Below are positions 33,677 through 42,856 of a stretch of 64,000 nucleotides of DNA, piece by piece. Position 1 is the stretch's first letter. Every line of letters begins with the position of its first letter. The stretch is taken from positions 124,001 through 188,000 of the forward strand of contig NZ_BMTU01000004.1 in NCBI RefSeq assembly GCF_014649835.1, written 5' to 3'. The notes under the pieces are model-generated. The model was not told the origin of the DNA and searched no databases. It saw only the letters and a program-made list of their open reading frames with translations. Source of the stretch: Streptomyces pilosus (GTDB lineage: Bacteria; Actinomycetota; Actinomycetes; Streptomycetales; Streptomycetaceae). A program made the position numbers and the translations under genes.

Positions 33677-35161
33677 TCACGCCGTCACGCAGGTGCGGCC
33701 GTTGAGGGTGAAGGCGGTCGGCGGGGTGTTGGTGCCGCGCCAGGAGGCGAGGAAGCCGAACGCGAGTTTCCCGCCGGCGGCGACCGTCCTGTTGTAGTCG
33801 GCGGCGGTGGCGGTGACGCGGGAGCCGTCCTGGTGTGCCGAGGCGTCCCATGCCTGGGTGACGCGCTGGCCGTCCGCGAAGGTGAAGCCGACCTGCCAGG
33901 AGTCGAGCGGCTGCGGCGCGGTCACGGTGACGGTGGCCTGGAAGCCGTCCGGCCACTGGTTGACGAGGTCGTAGTGGACCCGGCAGGGGGCGGGGCCGCC
34001 GCGGGCGGCGGTGGTCTCGGGCGCGGCGGTGGCGGACGAGGTGCCCTGGGGTTCCGGGTCGGGGTGCTTCCCCTCCGGGGTGTGCTCGGGGGTGCGCCCG
34101 GCGGACGGGTCCGGGGAGCCGGGGGCGGTGTCGTCCGGCCCGGCGGTGGGGGCGGGGGGCAGGGAGGGGCCGGAGTCGGCCGCCGGCGGGCGGTCGGTGT
34201 CGGGGCGGGCGGCGCTCTCGGCGGCGCCGTCCCCGAACGGCATCAGGGAGACCGCGAGCGCGAGGAGGGAGACGAGGGCGGCGGCGGCCAGCAGCCCGTG
34301 CCGGGCGACCCGGGCCCTGCCGTCGCCGTGGGCGGGGTCGTCGGTGTCGGGCAGGTCCGGGCGGCCGGCTCCGAGCCGCACCTCGGCGGCGCGGCGGCGG
34401 CGTTCCAGGTAGGCGAGGCCGCCCCAGCCGATCACCCCGCCGGCCAGTGCTCCGGGCAGGCCGCCGCCGTGCAGCCGCAGACAGGCGGCGGCCTCGGCGC
34501 ACGGCTGGCAGGTGGCGAGGTGCCGGGAGAGGTCGCCGGGGGTGTCGGCGGCGGGCGAGCGGGTGACGGCGTCGAGGAGCCGGGCGTAGCTGCGGCACTC
34601 GGCGTCCAGCGGGGAGTCGAGGTGGTTGCGGTGGCAGCGGTCGCGGAACAGGCGGCCGACCTGGGCGAGTTCGTCGGCCGCCGTGTCGGGGTCGAGGCCG
34701 AGCCGGCGGGCGACCAGGGGCAGCGGCAGGGCCTCCACCTCGGCCAGCCACAGCAGTTCGGCGTCCGCCTGCTGGAGGTCGCGCAGTCCGCGTACGGCGA
34801 CGGGGCGCTGCAGCGGCGGCCCGGTGTAGCGGGCGGCCTGCCCGGAGTGCAGCCACAGCCGGAGGTCGGGGTCGAGCTTGTGCCCCTGTCCGGCTTCCTC
34901 CCAGGCGGCCGCGGTGGTGCGGACGGCGGTCAGCAGCAGGGGTATCCGGGGCAGCCGGGAGGAACGCCGGCCGGTGCCGCGCGGGGAGCCGGTCTCCGCG
35001 GCGCGGAGTTCTCCTGTGCCCCGGGTGAAGGCCTCGCGGGCCAGTTCCGCGGCGGCGGCGGAGCCCGCCGTGCACAGGTCGGCGTAGGAGAGCACCGCGT
35101 CCCAGCACTCGGTGAACAGTGCCACCTCGGTGGCGTCCTGGGGGCTCGGCAGGTCGGGCAT
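33677..35161 (-). CDS. sigma-like / zf-HC2 / membrane / CBM2 single-chain protein
   Basis: A 494-residue protein with four parts. Residues ~10-185 look like a degenerate ECF sigma factor: an acidic helical region-2-like start (ECWDAVLSYADL) and a region-4-like LPLVARRLGLDPDTAADEL. Residues 189-221 hold an anti-sigma zinc finger, Cys189 then His214-x3-Cys218-x2-Cys221. One TM follows (about 288-307), a ~80-residue Pro/Thr/Glu linker, and an exported CBM2 cellulose-binding domain (CRVHYDLVNQWPDGFQATV; WQVGFTFADG; CVTA end) with its two terminal Cys. It may sense or bind polysaccharide outside and signal inside. ATG 35161. Target promoters unknown. Confidence 0.8.
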   Translation of the reverse strand: MPDLPSPQDATEVALFTECWDAVLSYADLCTAGSAAAAELAREAFTRGTGELRAAETGSPRGTGRRSSRLPRIPLLLTAVRTTAAAWEEAGQGHKLDPDLRLWLHSGQAARYTGPPLQRPVAVRGLRDLQQADAELLWLAEVEALPLPLVARRLGLDPDTAADELAQVGRLFRDRCHRNHLDSPLDAECRSYARLLDAVTRSPAADTPGDLSRHLATCQPCAEAAACLRLHGGGLPGALAGGVIGWGGLAYLERRRRAAEVRLGAGRPDLPDTDDPAHGDGRARVARHGLLAAAALVSLLALAVSLMPFGDGAAESAARPDTDRPPAADSGPSLPPAPTAGPDDTAPGSPDPSAGRTPEHTPEGKHPDPEPQGTSSATAAPETTAARGGPAPCRVHYDLVNQWPDGFQATVTVTAPQPLDSWQVGFTFADGQRVTQAWDASAHQDGSRVTATAADYNRTVAAGGKLAFGFLASWRGTNTPPTAFTLNGRTCVTA

Positions 35162-35325
35162 GAGACTCCTGCATCCACGAACGAGGTCAACTCGCCTTAT
35201 TGGCAGTGGAGTTGGGGGAACCTCGCGGAGGTGGACGAGAGCTTTTCACGTGCTCGCCACAACTGACAAGCGCTGTCTTCACTTTCCGTGGCCGCGCGGC
35301 AACCCCTCGCGTGGACAATACGCAA

Positions 35326-35357
35326 GGAAGGCCGGAACGTCTCGGTTCCGGCCTTCC
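35326..35357. terminator. strong hairpin terminator of radical SAM gene
   Basis: GGAAGGCCGGAAC and GTTCCGGCCTTCC pair perfectly over 13 bp with a 6-nt loop, 40 nt past the radical SAM stop (35397) in the minus direction. It separates that gene from the CBM2 protein promoter. Confidence 0.85.
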
Positions 35358-35396
35358 CGATCCCTCTTCGACGGCCGTTCGACGGCCGCCGGTGTC

Positions 35397-36719
35397 TCAG
35401 GCGGTCTCCGCGGGCTCCCGCGCGGGGAGGCTGTCCATGAAGGAACTGACCGAGAACACCGCCTGGCCGGGTCCGGACGGCCCGTAGCCGGGGGGCGAGG
35501 AGAGACCGAAGTCCTCCATGGTCTGCCGGTAGGCCTGGAGCAGCCGGATGTGGTACTCCAGCGGCGCGCCCTGCGGGTTGGCCTTGCCGAGCGGCGTGGT
35601 GGGCTCCGGGCACCAGGTGGTGAAGCGGGGCGTGATGCCGTGCGACATGAAGAAGCGCAGCCCCTCGGTGGTGGAGGCGATGGCCTCGTCGACCGTCTTG
35701 AAGCCGAACGGCTCGGCCATCTCCACGCCCGCCACGAAGTTGGGGATCACGTTGCGCGCGCCGAAGACGTCCGCGGAGTCCAGGACGCGCCGGTGCCACT
35801 CGTCACGCCCGACGTAGCGCTCCTTGCCCGGGCAGAAGATCTTGAAGAGGTACTCGTCCCACACCTCGTAGTTGGGGTGGTAGATCTGCACCCCGTAGTC
35901 CTTGAAGCGCCGCACGTCGTCCTTGGGCAGCGCCTGCGCGACGACCTTGCCGATCCAGCGGCCGGGGAAGCGCTCCTCGATGGCCTTGGCGTAGTGGCCG
36001 TAGAAGTCGGCCTCGTCGCGTCCGGAGACGGTGCTGGTGATGGCGCCGCCGGTCAGCGTGTAGGCGGTGGAGGCCTTCGCCGTGTCGTACCGGTCGATGA
36101 TCTCCAGGGCCTCCAGCACCTCCTCGACGTCCTTCACCCCGGTGTAGGGCCGGCCTGCCGCCTTGTGCTGGCGCCAGTTGTGATTGATGTCGCAGTACTG
36201 GCACTCCTCCTTGGCGCCGAAGTACTGGCAGACCCGGAAGACCGTCAGGTAGATGAGGTAGCCCCACTGGATGGTGGGGGCGACCTCCATGACGGACTTC
36301 CCGTTGGAGAGGGTGTGCCGGTAGTACTCGGGCATGGGCGGCACGCCGACGTCGGAGATCCGCCTGCCGTCGAGGTAGAGGCCGAGCACGCCGTGCTCGT
36401 CGGCGGCGACCCGGTAGGGGGAGGCCGGGTTCACCCGCACCGACACCACCGTGCGGCGCAGGTCGTATGGGCCGCCCGTGAGGATGATCTCCTCCGGCGG
36501 GCGCCGCAGCGCGGCCTCGCCCAGCTCCGGCAGGGTGCCGTGGTCGAAGGAGAAGATGAAGTACGACTTCGGCTTGACCTCGCCGCTCTCGTTGTCGCTG
36601 AGCGCGGACGGGTCGAAGGCCACACCGCCGCGCAGCAGGTCCTCCTTGAAGACGGCCTCGCGCGGCACGTGCGGGAACCGCTCCATCAGATCCTCGACCA
36701 GCGCGGTACGGCTGCCCAT
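35397..36719 (-). CDS. radical SAM enzyme with CX8CX2C motif
   Basis: A 440-residue enzyme. The only cysteine cluster suited to a 4Fe-4S centre is Cys164-x8-Cys173-x2-Cys176 (CQYFGAKEECQYCDINHNW), not the usual CX3CX2C; the aromatic residue before the last Cys fits a radical SAM site. TGGA (LTGGAITST) and GGP/GVE motifs suit SAM binding, and a TIM-barrel-like order follows (VVAQALPKDD, GVQIYHPNYEVWDE, NFVAGVE). Start ATG 36719 has GGAGGAG 8 nt upstream. Substrate unknown. It diverges from alditol oxidase across 155 nt. Confident of the superfamily, not of the reaction. Confidence 0.8.
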   Translation of the reverse strand: MGSRTALVEDLMERFPHVPREAVFKEDLLRGGVAFDPSALSDNESGEVKPKSYFIFSFDHGTLPELGEAALRRPPEEIILTGGPYDLRRTVVSVRVNPASPYRVAADEHGVLGLYLDGRRISDVGVPPMPEYYRHTLSNGKSVMEVAPTIQWGYLIYLTVFRVCQYFGAKEECQYCDINHNWRQHKAAGRPYTGVKDVEEVLEALEIIDRYDTAKASTAYTLTGGAITSTVSGRDEADFYGHYAKAIEERFPGRWIGKVVAQALPKDDVRRFKDYGVQIYHPNYEVWDEYLFKIFCPGKERYVGRDEWHRRVLDSADVFGARNVIPNFVAGVEMAEPFGFKTVDEAIASTTEGLRFFMSHGITPRFTTWCPEPTTPLGKANPQGAPLEYHIRLLQAYRQTMEDFGLSSPPGYGPSGPGQAVFSVSSFMDSLPAREPAETA

Positions 36720-36826
36720 CCCGTGTTCTCCTCCCGGTTCGGACGTACGACTCCTCACGGTATGCCCCCGGCCGGACATCCGTGGGGGCGGGTCCCCCCA
36801 CATGGCGTGGGTCACTCCCGGGATAG

Positions 36827-38128
<1,302 letters not shown>

Positions 38129-38171
38129 ACCCGAGGGGCCGGGCCCGCTCCCCCGGTACTGCCGGCCGGGC

Positions 38172-38681
38172 TCAGTGGTCCGGGCAGCAGGGCGTGGGGT
38201 CCGGGGCCTCGAACGGCACGAGGGTGTCGCTCCGGGCGGGCATGGCGGCGAGGACGAGTTCGTCGCGCTGCCACTGCGGCCGTACGTGGCCGCGGGTCAC
38301 CACGCGCGTGTCCGGCCCGGGCGGCCCGGGCGTGCCCAGCACCGTCACGCGGGCGATCGCGGAGCCGGCGAGCAGCTCCGCGACGGTCAGCGTGCCGGTG
38401 AGGGCGCCGACCCCCGGGTAGAGCACCGCGCGGCCCACCTGGTCGGGCAGACCCGGGGCGAGGTCGCCGTACCCCGCGAGCCGCTCCCGGAGGGTGTCCG
38501 GGAGCGGCCGCGCGGGCCGGGACAGGGACACGACGACGCGCGGACGGTCGTCGCGTACGAGGTGGGTGCAGCCGAACACGTCCTCGGGGAGGTCCAGTTC
38601 GGCCGCCATCCGGTGCAGCAGGCGGTCGGCGTCGAGCAGGTCCCCGATGCCCGCGTCCACGGTGAGGGCGTACGGCGTCAT
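38172..38681 (-). CDS. hypothetical protein coupled to the PHP phosphoesterase gene
   Basis: A 169-residue soluble-looking protein (MTPYALTVDAGIGDLLDADR; FGCTHLVRDDRPRVVVSLSR; end DPTPCCPDH). It belongs to no family I recognise. The ATG overlaps the PHP gene stop by 4 nt (ATGA), so it is translated with it. Three or more Cys, including the terminal CC, might bind metal, which would suit a partner of a metal-dependent hydrolase; this is speculation. Confidence 0.6.
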   Translation of the reverse strand: MTPYALTVDAGIGDLLDADRLLHRMAAELDLPEDVFGCTHLVRDDRPRVVVSLSRPARPLPDTLRERLAGYGDLAPGLPDQVGRAVLYPGVGALTGTLTVAELLAGSAIARVTVLGTPGPPGPDTRVVTRGHVRPQWQRDELVLAAMPARSDTLVPFEAPDPTPCCPDH

Positions 38682-40414
38682 GACGGCAGGACCCACACCG
38701 GGTTGGAGTAGAACCACAGGTCGCGCCACGGGTCGGCGTCGCCGACGACGTCGAGGGCGGGGCCCGCCGGGTCGACCTCCGCGCCCATCGCGCCGACGGC
38801 GGTCCGGTTGCCGTCGGTACCGCGCAGCCGGACGTACACCGGGCGGTCGACGCGGCCGAGGTCGAAGGTGACGCGGACGGTGCCGGCCGACTTGCCGACG
38901 TCGTAGGACCGGGCGACCTTCGCGGTGGGCGCGGTGAACGTGTCCCTGTCGGCGACCGGACCGGTCACGTCGCCCCGGATGACGTCCACGCGGGCGAGCT
39001 TCGGGGTGAACCCGGCCCAGTTGTTGCCGCCGGCGAGGGCGATGTCGGCGGTCAGCGTGACCCTGGTGCCCCTGCGCACGTGCAGGGCGCCGCCGAGGGT
39101 GGCCCAGCGGCCGCCGCCGGAGACCCGCACGTCGAGGCCGCTGACGAGCCGGCCGTGGTCGACCCAGATGCGGCCGGCGCGGATGCCGTCCATGACGGCG
39201 GCGTAGGAGAAGCCGTCGGCGCCGACGTGGGTGCGGCTGTACTGGCCGGGCCAGTAGTCGTTCTCGGTGAGGTCGATCCGTCCGGCGTAGACCGGGTCGT
39301 CGTAGCGGCCGTTGGCGTTGAAGTCGCCGCCGCCGCGGGCGGCGGTGTCGCCGTACACCTGGTGGGAGTCGGAGTTGGCGGTGATCCACCAGGGGCGGCC
39401 CTCGGCCAGGAGGCTGTCCCACAGGCCGCCGACGGTGGCGGTCATCCAGTCGAAGCCGCCCCAGGTGCGATAGCTCTCCAGCGGGTAGCCGGCGAAGGAG
39501 TTGGCACTCGGCCCGCCGTCGTAGATGCCGCGGGCCCCGCCCGGGCCGAGGGGCCCCGGCAGACCGCCCGCCTGGTGGCCGGGGGCGCCCTCGAAACCGA
39601 CGGCGATCTGCCGGTCACCGGTGCCGGTCGCGTCGCGCCAGGCGCGGATCTCGTGCGGGGAGTCGATGCCCTTGCGCGCGGGGTGGTTGGCGAGCATCAG
39701 GGCGTCCTTGACCTTGCGCCGCCGGACCTGCTCGGCGAGGAAGTCCAGGCCGGCGACGGCCAGCGCCTCGTTGGCCGGGGTGGAGGCGGTGGCGCCCTTG
39801 ACGCCGCCGTCGTAGTCGGTCTCGAACTGCTTGAGGACGGCGACCTCGCCCGGGCCGGGGTGGACGAAGACGGTGCCGTGCTCGGCGGCCGGGATGTTCC
39901 ACTCCAGGCCCTGGAAGACGAGGGTGTCCCCGTACGCGTCGCGGGCCTCGCGGATGTCCGGGTTGACCCGGTCCACGCCGATCCTGGCGTGGGTGCTGCC
40001 GCCGTGGTCGGTGATGACCAGCCAGTCCATCCCGTACCGGGCGCCCTGGCGGACCTGGTCGAGGACGCGGTACTTGCCATCGCTGCTGTACTGGGTGTGG
40101 ATGTGGTGATCACCCGCGAGCCAGAGGAAGCCCCCGCCCCTGCCGCTGCCGCGGCGGCTGCCGGCCGCCGCGTGGGCCGGGGCGGCCGCACCGGCCCCGG
40201 TGGAGAGGACGGTGCCGGCCGCGAGCCCCGCGCCGAGCAGCCCGGCCCGGCGCAGCAGCGTGCGGCGGGACCTCTGCTCGGGGTTCAGCGCCTCGTCGGG
40301 CACGGACGTGTCGAAGGCGGCGGGCAGGGGCGCCGTCGCCTCGTGCCGGTGGTCGTGATCGTGTCCGTGGTGGTGCGGTCCGTGTGCGTGCCCGTGCCCG
40401 TGCCCGTGCCCCAT
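38678..40414 (-). CDS. Tat-exported PHP-domain (CehA/McbA-type) metallohydrolase with His-rich head
   Basis: A 578-residue protein. Residues 1-24 hold 12 His in alternating GHGH, HHH and HDHDH runs. A twin-arginine signal follows (SRRTLL, Arg50-Arg51, then an Ala/Gly-rich core to about residue 83). The PHP domain has GDHHIHTQYSSDG (His103, His104, His106), VITDHGG, ANHPARKG and ANSDSH, the metal ligands expected of CehA/McbA enzymes. A C-terminal Ig-like domain ends the protein. It would hydrolyse phosphate or carbamate esters outside the cell. ATG 40414 is preferred over 40450 since AGGAGG lies before it. Confidence 0.9.
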   Translation of the reverse strand: MGHGHGHGHAHGPHHHGHDHDHRHEATAPLPAAFDTSVPDEALNPEQRSRRTLLRRAGLLGAGLAAGTVLSTGAGAAAPAHAAAGSRRGSGRGGGFLWLAGDHHIHTQYSSDGKYRVLDQVRQGARYGMDWLVITDHGGSTHARIGVDRVNPDIREARDAYGDTLVFQGLEWNIPAAEHGTVFVHPGPGEVAVLKQFETDYDGGVKGATASTPANEALAVAGLDFLAEQVRRRKVKDALMLANHPARKGIDSPHEIRAWRDATGTGDRQIAVGFEGAPGHQAGGLPGPLGPGGARGIYDGGPSANSFAGYPLESYRTWGGFDWMTATVGGLWDSLLAEGRPWWITANSDSHQVYGDTAARGGGDFNANGRYDDPVYAGRIDLTENDYWPGQYSRTHVGADGFSYAAVMDGIRAGRIWVDHGRLVSGLDVRVSGGGRWATLGGALHVRRGTRVTLTADIALAGGNNWAGFTPKLARVDVIRGDVTGPVADRDTFTAPTAKVARSYDVGKSAGTVRVTFDLGRVDRPVYVRLRGTDGNRTAVGAMGAEVDPAGPALDVVGDADPWRDLWFYSNPVWVLPS

Positions 40415-40575
40415 GATGTGCCTGCCTCCTCGACGCCGCGGCGCGAGCACGCCGCGACTGGAGGATCAGGGCACCGCGTGAACGCCGGACGACCCGTGAG
40501 TGAGCGTCACATGCCCCCGACACGACGGCTCGCCCCGGCCCCGCGACGGGCCGCGCCGGCGGGCGGCGGGGACGG

Positions 40576-41037
40576 TCACGAGAGGTCCCCCACGGCGTCG
40601 GCGTAGTAGACGGACTCCTGGACGTGGCGGGCGAGTTCGCGGAAGCTCCAGCCCTCGCCGGGCGAGTCGTCGAGCTGTTCGGCGGTGAGCGCGTCGAGGC
40701 GGACGGCCCAGACGCGGGCGAGACGGGTGAGGCGGCTGCGGGCCTCGTCGAGGTCCTGCGGGGTGAAGGGGGCGAGGTCGGCACCGGTGGTGATGGTGGA
40801 GGCGTGCCAGTGGTCGGGCTGCGGCCGTTCACCGGCGAGACGCGCCTCCATCTCCGCGAGGTGGTCGATGAGGTGGTCGGTGACACGGCGGATCGCCTTG
40901 TGCGGGGTGTGGACCCGGCCGTCGGCGTGCACGGGTTCGCCGTTCCAGCGGGTCCAGGTGGCGGCCAGCGCGAGGACGTGGTCGACCATGCCGGTGACGG
41001 TCGCGGAAGGGGTGCCGGCCTGCGTGCTTTCGTTCAT
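40576..41037 (-). CDS. DinB-fold / maleylpyruvate-isomerase-type protein
   Basis: A 153-residue helical protein with conserved His in ITDHLIDHLAEME-like and FRELARHVQESVYYADAVGD segments, typical of DinB/MDMPI four-helix proteins that hold a metal and often use mycothiol. Possible roles: thiol transfer or isomerase; substrate unknown. ATG 41037. The 187-nt region behind it carries a 25-bp direct repeat and a small hairpin (41061-41078). Confidence 0.75.
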   Translation of the reverse strand: MNESTQAGTPSATVTGMVDHVLALAATWTRWNGEPVHADGRVHTPHKAIRRVTDHLIDHLAEMEARLAGERPQPDHWHASTITTGADLAPFTPQDLDEARSRLTRLARVWAVRLDALTAEQLDDSPGEGWSFRELARHVQESVYYADAVGDLS

Positions 41038-41105
41038 GCGGTCACGTTAGGAGCGGGACGCTTCGGTGACGGCCGAAGTGTGGGCCGCCGGGGCGGGCGG
41101 GACGC

Positions 41106-41161
41106 GGGCCTCCGGGCTGCGGGGCGGGCGGGGCGTGGGCCTCCGGGCTGCGGGGCGGGCG
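41106..41161. repeat. 25-bp direct repeat
   Basis: GGGCCTCCGGGCTGCGGGGC with following GGGCG occurs at 41106-41130 and 41137-41161, a perfect 25-bp direct repeat with 6 nt between copies, in the gap between DinB and the decayed gluconokinase. Confidence 0.85.
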
Positions 41162-41224
41162 CCGGTGCCTGCGGGGTGCCGCGCCCGGACTGCCGCCGCG
41201 CCGGTTCCCTGAGAGGATCGCGCC

Positions 41225-41662
41225 ATGGCACAGGAAAGCGGGAGCGGCCCCCGGGTGGTGACGGTCATGGGCGGCACGGGTACCGGCAGGGCCGGGGCCG
41301 GTGTCCTGCCGGCGGCCGTCGTCACGATGTCCTCCGGCGTGCCGCTCACCGAACCCGGCCGGTGGCCCTCGCGGGACCGGATCGGGGCGTGGGCGCGGGC
41401 GGCGGCGCCGGGGATCGTCTGCGCGCATCTCACGGGTGACCGCGCGCTGATCGAGGGGCGGCCGGCACGCGGGCCCGGGCACGGCGTGCGCCGGGAGCAC
41501 CTGGGCTGCTGGCCGGCCGGGCCGGAGCCGCTGGAGCCGGACGAGGCGGGTGTCACGGTGGACGTGCCGGGCACCCCCGCGGAGACCACCGGCCGTGTCG
41601 TGGACGCGCTGCGCGCCCCAAAGCGGTCCGCCGCTCCGGAGCGGTCCGCCGCCCCGCGGTAG
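41225..41662 (+). pseudogene. degenerate gluconokinase (GntK) relic, still an open frame
   Basis: The 145-residue frame still shows GntK order: VVTVMGGTGTGRAG where the P-loop GxSGSGKS should be (Lys to Arg, Ser to Ala), MSSGVPLTEPGRWPSRDRIGAWA for the gluconate site, then HLTGDRALIEGRPA and LEPLEPDEAGVTVDV. Two blocks are missing: the GDD-HP-AN-KM acceptor stretch after the P-loop and the CSALKR-YRD-LR stretch after AWA. Without the P-loop Lys and these blocks it cannot be a kinase. The frame is intact, with ATG 41225 behind GAGAGG, so it may be translated. Could be a repurposed protein. Confidence 0.7.
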
Positions 41663-41691
41663 ACCCCAGCCGGCCGACCCGGGGACACGAG

Positions 41692-42774
41692 ATGCCCGAC
41701 CGTCACAGGGACGCGCGGGAGCGACGGCAGCGGCTGCTGCGGTGGCTGCCCGCAGCGGTGATCGGGTGCGCGGTCGTCATCGACGTCTTCGTCCCCACGA
41801 GCGTCAACGTCTTCCCCCTGCTCGCGGCCGCCCCGGGAGTGGCCGCGCCCCTGCTCTCCCTGCGCGGGACGATCGCCACCGGGGTGGCGGCGAACCTCGC
41901 GGGGCTGGTCCTGGTCGAGGTCGAGAGGGAACCCGCCCGGGGCGACCTCGTCCCGTTCACCAGTCTGGTGCTCCTCACCGTCGTCGCGGCGGTCCTCAAC
42001 GTGCTGCTGGCACGCGACCGGCGACAGCTGAGGACGAGCCGTGAGGTGGCCGCCGCCGTGCAGCGCGCCGTCCTCCCGGATCCGCCCCGGCGGGTGGGGC
42101 GGCTGTCCGTGGCCTCCCGCTACGAGGTCGCCCACGAGGAGGCCGCCATCGGCGGGGACCTCTTCGCCGTCCACGAGACGCCGCACGGCGTCCGGATCCT
42201 CCTCGCCGACGTGCGCGGCAAGGGGCTCCAGGCGGTCCGTACGGTCAACGTCCTGCTCGGCGCCTTCCGCGAGGCCTGCGACCACCAGCCGGACCTGCCC
42301 GGCGTGGTCCGGCAGCTGGAGAACCGCGTCCAGGAGGGCGCCGCGCGGGCGACCGGGGCGGAGGCCGAGGCGTTCGCCACCGCGGTCGTCGCGGAGCTTC
42401 CCCCGGGCCGGTCCGAACTGCGGGTCGCCAACCGGGGTCACGAGCCGCCGCTGCTGGTGCACGCCGGCACGGCACGCGCGCTGGAGCCGGCCGTGCCGGC
42501 GCTGCCCCTGGGCCTGGGCCTCCTCGGCGGCGACGGCGTTCCGGTCGACCGGTTCGACCTGCCCGTCGGCGCCACCCTGGTGCTGTTCACCGACGGCATC
42601 GACGAGGCCCGCGACGAGCGGGGCGCCTTCTTCGATCCCGCGCCGGTGCTCTCCCGGCCCCTCCCGCCGGATCCGGAGACGGTGCTCGACACCCTCCTCA
42701 CCGCCGCCCTCCGGCACACCGGCGGACACCTGCACGACGACGCGGCCCTCCTCGCCGTCACCCGGCTCGAGTGA
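41692..42774 (+). CDS. SpoIIE-type PP2C phosphatase, membrane
   Basis: A 360-residue protein: three to four TM helices in the first ~105 residues (LPAAVIGCAVVIDVFV; FPLLAAAPGVAAPLL; FTSLVLLTVVAAVLNVLL), then a SpoIIE domain (VAAAVQRAVLPDPP, GGDLFAVHETPHGVRILLAD, VRGKGLQAV, FATAVVAELPPG, LVLFTDGIDEARD, HDDAALLAV). It dephosphorylates an anti-sigma antagonist (STAS) to release a sigma factor in partner switching. ATG 41692, 29 nt after the GntK relic. Converges with the amidotransferase gene. Confidence 0.92.
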   Translation: MPDRHRDARERRQRLLRWLPAAVIGCAVVIDVFVPTSVNVFPLLAAAPGVAAPLLSLRGTIATGVAANLAGLVLVEVEREPARGDLVPFTSLVLLTVVAAVLNVLLARDRRQLRTSREVAAAVQRAVLPDPPRRVGRLSVASRYEVAHEEAAIGGDLFAVHETPHGVRILLADVRGKGLQAVRTVNVLLGAFREACDHQPDLPGVVRQLENRVQEGAARATGAEAEAFATAVVAELPPGRSELRVANRGHEPPLLVHAGTARALEPAVPALPLGLGLLGGDGVPVDRFDLPVGATLVLFTDGIDEARDERGAFFDPAPVLSRPLPPDPETVLDTLLTAALRHTGGHLHDDAALLAVTRLE

Positions 42775-42819
42775 GCGCCCGCGGGTCGGGTGCGAGCCCG
42801 TCCCCGCGCACCGTCCTCC

Positions 42820-42848
42820 CGGCCCGCCGTGCGCCCCGCAGCGGGCCG
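42820..42848. terminator. probable bidirectional terminator
   Basis: CGGCCCGC and GCGGGCCG pair over 8 bp with a 13-nt loop between the convergent SpoIIE and amidotransferase genes. Confidence 0.5.
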
Positions 42849-42856
42849 CTCACCCC

